Part shown: one piece after another, positions 4,959 to 7,765 of the stretch | Numbering within the stretch: position 1 is the stretch's first letter | Layout of the letters: the number at the start of each line of letters is the position of its first letter | From: Candidatus Peregrinibacteria bacterium CG10_big_fil_rev_8_21_14_0_10_49_16 | Lineage (GTDB): Bacteria > Patescibacteriota > Gracilibacteria > Peribacterales > Peribacteraceae | NCBI GenBank assembly: GCA_002772605.1 | Contig: PFDS01000020.1 | Coordinates: forward strand, 1,349 to 9,113 | DNA: 7,765 nt | Direction: 5' to 3' | Notes under the pieces: model-generated | What the model was told of the DNA's origin: nothing | Databases searched by the model: none | What the model saw: only the letters and a program-made list of their open reading frames with translations | Program-made: the position numbers and the translations under genes

Positions 4959-7765
4959 CTACTCACCTTCTTGCAAGTTGACTCCTGATCCAGTTTCGTT
5001 TGTTGTAGAGACGTCCCGATGGGACGTCTCTGTTTCCTCCTGCTGTGTCTCAGTAGTTGAACCGCTGCCCGTGTTCCCCTCTGACTCATCTTCGCTCTTA
5101 TCGTTCTCGCCTTCTTTCTCTACAACACTGCCTGTTCCTGTGTCCTCTTCAGCGTTACCTCCTTCATCTTCGCCATCAACCTCGTGAGAATGAATGGCAC
5201 CAGTTTCAGTGTCTGTAGAGACGCTATACGATAGCGTCTCCCCTGAAGATGTATCAATTTCCATGGTGGAACCGCTTTCGGAGACGCCATGGTATGGCGT
5301 CTCTACAGCCTCATCTTGCTGCATTTCAATTGTTGTACCAGTGCCATTCTCTTCACCCTGATCACCACCTGTGAGAAGTTCACCACTACCGATATCAGTT
5401 TCTTCTGATTCGTCCTCACCCTGACCATCGTCATTTTTACTCTCAAGTTCTACAGGATCTTCCCTCGTCACAATCACCCAACCATCCGGCAACTGCAAAC
5501 GCGGATTACGATTGAGATTCCATGTAAATTCAAGACCGCTCTCCGGATGCGTCCAGATGTCATCTTCGTGGTAGCGATTGCAATTGAACGGCTTGCCAGT
5601 TTCTTCGTCGATTGGTACCTGGTTTCGAATACAGAGATTCCAGATCTCACTATCACTCAATGGATATCCAAGACTGTCCACGAAGAACTCCTGAATGGCA
5701 ACAACGGTGCCATTTCCAGTGAATGTGCGCGGAGTCCATGTGCCAAGAGCAATCCAGGAGAAGAGTATGTCTTCTTGAGCCGGTTCGCGCAGGCGTATGC
5801 TAAATCCTGTTTTGGTGGCGGGTGAAATACCATAGAGCACCGGCACGCTCGGCGATGCCGTAACGACAGGTGTGCTGAGGAAATGACCGTTGCTGAAACG
5901 CACACTCACATCCACTCCTGTCACCGGAATGACTGCATATCCTGCCTGGTTGTTATTCACAACCAATGCTCCACTCACTGCAAACACTCCATGCACTTGC
6001 ACATCATTGAGGAAGACAGCGAGTCCATGAACTGTTACCGGACCGAGGATCCGCACTGCGTTATCCACAAGAAGGTCATGTGCATGAAGTACTGATCCGG
6101 TATTCATGAAGAGTGATCCTTCGCTGAGCTGCAGGTCGCCTGCCACTTTGAGCAGTCCATCAATCCGTGATCCGCTTCCGGCAGTGAGTGACCCCACTGC
6201 GAATGATCCAGTCACCTCTCCGCTTCCGTCAATGCGAACCGCACCCGGAATGAAAAGATCATTCACAAGGAGCTCACCTTCAAGGTGCAAGTCCCCACTC
6301 ATACGCGTGTCTTTCAGGACCGTAAGACGATCTTGAATCATAACGGTATCCAGCGATGCGTATCCATCAACTTCTAATCCACGCGTCTGGATATCCTCCG
6401 CCGCAAGCGCACCACTGACGCTCAGATGACCATCCACCTGCACACCTTCGGTCACGCTCACACGCAATGGTGAGTTGTCTCTATGCTGCTCTGCTACTTT
6501 TTGCTCCTCTGCCAAGACAGCACGTACCTCTGCAGCAATATCAATGCTGGATACTTGCTGATGCACTTCGTCAGTGATGCGGCTATCGAACTCCGCCGCA
6601 CTCAACGCGTCTGCAACCATCATCTGCACTTCGTCTTCAATCTCCATTGCGGCAATCGTATCCAGCACTTCCTGCTCTACGGTTTCCACCGTGAGAGAAG
6701 AGTTGCGACGCGAAATCAAGACTTCAATCACTCCTTCACCGCTCTCAAGTTTTTGTAGCGCGACACCGACTGTCGGCTCTCCCGGCTCTGCCTTTCGCAC
6801 ATATCCCGGCTTCGCCGCAGGAGTCAATGAGTCTCCCACACGAATCCTTCCATCAAACTCTGTTGATTCATTTGTTTCTTTCTTGCCGACGGCGGCTGGT
6901 GCATCCTTTGTTGCCTCTACAATTGCTTTCGCCGGAACCTGTCCAATGAGTCCGACAAGAGCTGTCTGCGGAATAGCAATGCCGTCGAAATCTCCAAATT
7001 TATTACCAACAAACGCAGGTTGTGTGGAGATAATTCCCATCACATTGCTATCGGCGCTGCGACGACATCGCTGAACTGTGCCTTCCCGCTCGAGATCCAA
7101 ACAGACGACATCTCCAGAAACCAAATCACTGTCCGATGCATAGAAGTACTCAGCATAGTCCGCTCCGCCACCGGTAAAAGTTCCATCGGCACGCACTTGA
7201 CCGTTGGCCTGCACACGAAATTCGACGTCACCGCCATTGCTGATCACCTGCAAGGCATCCGTTCCATCACTCATTTCCGTTCGTACAACCAACGTATTTC
7301 CCGTGTTGGAAGATACCCACAGAGATCCTGTCTCGTTACGATACATTTTCACATCGAAGAGTCCTTGGTATCCGAAGATGATGTGTGGTGAGCCGGAAGC
7401 AGTGCCGGGACGCGCGTACCCGTCGAGCGCAACAAGAGGCACTCCGCTCTGCGTCTGTTCCACAAGAATGCCTGTTCCTGCGGCAACGCGTTCGATAATG
7501 AGCCCACCGGACGTTGTTATGCCGGATGATGCATGGAGGTAGGCGCCGGAAATGGTTCCACGACTTTGAATGTTCCCAACAACGAGAAGAGCACCTGAGA
7601 CAGAGGCGTTGCCGGAAACAGCCAGGGAGCCGCCGGAGACATGGATGAGGTCGACGGAGTTGTCGGGGTTGGTAGTCTGGACGACGATGCGGCCGCCGGA
7701 AACGGTGAGGAGGTTTTGATAGGTGCCGGAAACGCGCTTGATGGTGAGGGCGCCGGTCATAGTGT
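4959..7765 (-). CDS. Giant repetitive surface/adhesin-like protein (5' end beyond window)
   Basis: The frame is open to the right edge. The first ATG (7758-7760) encodes MTGALTI, a typical internal repeat phrase, so the true start probably lies outside. Counting from that Met (933 residues): 1-195 are beta repeats (VSGG, ASVSGALLVVGNIQSRGTISG) like tail-fibre or beta-solenoid proteins. Residues 196-352 begin GGGADYAEYF and resemble the Peptidase_G2/autocleavage-type domain that follows such repeats. Residues 355-425 are acidic helices, probably coiled coil. Residues 436-603 are a second VSGALAA/VDG/V.G.L beta-repeat array. Residues 607-675 (YAVIPVTGVDVSVRF...PVVTASPS...GFSIRL...ILFSWIALG) look like an H-type-lectin-like beta sandwich. 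Residues 690-763 hold Cys710 and Cys727, a possible disulfide pair. Residues 770-933 are an acidic Ser/Thr/Gly-rich tail with three in-frame palindromes. No LPXTG motif or C-terminal membrane anchor is present. The surface role is inferred; domain names are from memory. Confidence 0.85.
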   Translation of the reverse strand, partial: TMTGALTIKRVSGTYQNLLTVSGGRIVVQTTNPDNSVDLIHVSGGSLAVSGNASVSGALLVVGNIQSRGTISGAYLHASSGITTSGGLIIERVAAGTGILVEQTQSGVPLVALDGYARPGTASGSPHIIFGYQGLFDVKMYRNETGSLWVSSNTGNTLVVRTEMSDGTDALQVISNGGDVEFRVQANGQVRADGTFTGGGADYAEYFYASDSDLVSGDVVCLDLEREGTVQRCRRSADSNVMGIISTQPAFVGNKFGDFDGIAIPQTALVGLIGQVPAKAIVEATKDAPAAVGKKETNESTEFDGRIRVGDSLTPAAKPGYVRKAEPGEPTVGVALQKLESGEGVIEVLISRRNSSLTVETVEQEVLDTIAAMEIEDEVQMMVADALSAAEFDSRITDEVHQQVSSIDIAAEVRAVLAEEQKVAEQHRDNSPLRVSVTEGVQVDGHLSVSGALAAEDIQTRGLEVDGYASLDTVMIQDRLTVLKDTRMSGDLHLEGELLVNDLFIPGAVRIDGSGEVTGSFAVGSLTAGSGSRIDGLLKVAGDLQLSEGSLFMNTGSVLHAHDLLVDNAVRILGPVTVHGLAVFLNDVQVHGVFAVSGALVVNNNQAGYAVIPVTGVDVSVRFSNGHFLSTPVVTASPSVPVLYGISPATKTGFSIRLREPAQEDILFSWIALGTWTPRTFTGNGTVVAIQEFFVDSLGYPLSDSEIWNLCIRNQVPIDEETGKPFNCNRYHEDDIWTHPESGLEFTWNLNRNPRLQLPDGWVIVTREDPVELESKNDDGQGEDESEETDIGSGELLTGGDQGEENGTGTTIEMQQDEAVETPYHGVSESGSTMEIDTSSGETLSYSVSTDTETGAIHSHEVDGEDEGGNAEEDTGTGSVVEKEGENDKSEDESEGNTGSGSTTETQQEETETSHRDVSTTNETGSGVNLQEGE
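5007..5069 (-). repeat. Degenerate tail repeat, second unit (residues 898-918)
   Basis: GSGSTTETQQEETETSHRDVS matches the unit at 5280-5345 (GTGTTIEMQQDEAVETPYHGVS) with one residue of length difference. Shared features are G.G.T.E.QQ(D/E)E followed by ET....VS, and the DNA is also visibly similar. The duplication includes both the QQ-rich lead-in and the palindrome, so a larger segment may have been copied after one palindrome arrived. Confidence 0.55.
5008..5030. repeat. GAGACG-type miniature palindrome, copy 1
   Basis: GAGACGTCCC, loop GAT, GGGACGTCTC: 10-bp perfect arms, extending to 11 bp at 5007/5031. The left flank is TGTAGAGACG, as in copy 2. On the minus strand it encodes residues 911-918 (ETSHRDVS) of the surface protein. 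Confidence 0.85.
5218..5240. repeat. GAGACG-type miniature palindrome, copy 2
   Basis: GAGACGCTAT, loop ACG, ATAGCGTCTC: 10-bp perfect arms. The outer six bases match the other two copies, while all four inner arm positions differ from copy 1 in at least two base pairs yet remain paired. On the minus strand it encodes residues 841-848 (ETLSYSVS). Confidence 0.85.
5280..5345 (-). repeat. Degenerate tail repeat, first unit (residues 806-827)
   Basis: This is the partner of the unit at 5007-5069: a Gly/Thr lead-in, a QQ-acidic core and a terminal palindrome-coded ET....VS. Copy 2 of the palindrome (5218-5240) has a different lead-in (SGSTMEIDTSSG), so not every palindrome came with this larger unit. 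Confidence 0.55.
5281..5303. repeat. GAGACG-type miniature palindrome, copy 3
   Basis: GAGACGCCAT, loop GGT, ATGGCGTCTC: 10-bp perfect arms. The right flank CGTCTCTACA is the reverse complement of the left flank of copies 1 and 2, so the full element is probably TGTAGAGACG-N11-CGTCTCTACA with eroded ends. On the minus strand it encodes residues 820-827 (ETPYHGVS). Confidence 0.85.

Noticed and set aside
5008..5303. Possible CRISPR array or cloning-cassette remnant, because of repeated short palindromes with type IIS-like ends (GAGACG/CGTCTC)
   Set aside because: Spacing is irregular (210 and 63 bp), only the ends are shared, the inner bases covary, and the repeats are in frame within a long gene. 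This fits a dispersed natural palindrome, not an array or construct.
6574..7074. Plus-strand open frame of 166 codons rich in Ser/Thr opposite the surface protein
   Set aside because: Shadow of the repetitive minus-strand gene; the minus-strand frame contains coherent domains and runs on for over 900 codons.

Overview
The window reads as a stretch of chromosome from a Patescibacteria/CPR-type bacterium. This is inferred from protein features, not from a search. The best pointers are a long surface protein made of VSG-type beta repeats with an ADYAEYF domain, a small membrane protein with the 'PTVAT..D.EKL..Q..F..A..G' domain, and a second small membrane protein with a KYY...RI.P.NRVYF..REAEDAGY tail. 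I remember all three as frequent in CPR genomes. A Peregrinibacteria/Peribacteria-like host is a guess. TGA ends two of the genes, so the code-25 lineages (Gracilibacteria, Absconditabacteria) are unlikely.

Layout: the left edge holds the N-terminal 38 codons of an unidentified minus-strand gene (1-114). A 103-bp divergent spacer follows, then a plus-strand gene for a 125-residue helical protein (218-595). Its 3' end overlaps by 9 bp with the convergent end of purB. From there to the right edge everything is on the minus strand, and in transcription order it reads: giant surface protein (open at the right edge, stop at 4959), 167-residue membrane protein, 146-residue membrane protein, ftsH, purB. 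Gaps are 16, 9, 21 and 68 bp, so this is probably one transcription unit. It combines cell-surface components with the membrane quality-control protease FtsH and the purine enzyme adenylosuccinate lyase.

The most interesting content lies inside the genes. First, purB carries an in-frame insert of about 72 bp, built as a GC-rich palindromic element, between its conserved AYP and VDW residues. A related element, read in the same frame, forms the last ~18 codons and the stop of ftsH; both copies encode SPPLPA..SL. This resembles the protein-invading palindromic elements known from Rickettsia. Second, the acidic Ser/Thr/Gly-rich tail of the surface protein carries three 23-bp palindromes with constant GAGACG/CGTCTC ends and different but fully compensated inner arms. 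All three are in the same frame and encode ET....VS. Two unrelated miniature palindrome families therefore appear to be shaping proteins within 8 kb.

No tRNA, rRNA, CRISPR array, transposase or phage gene is visible. No stretch over 300 bases lacks a gene.
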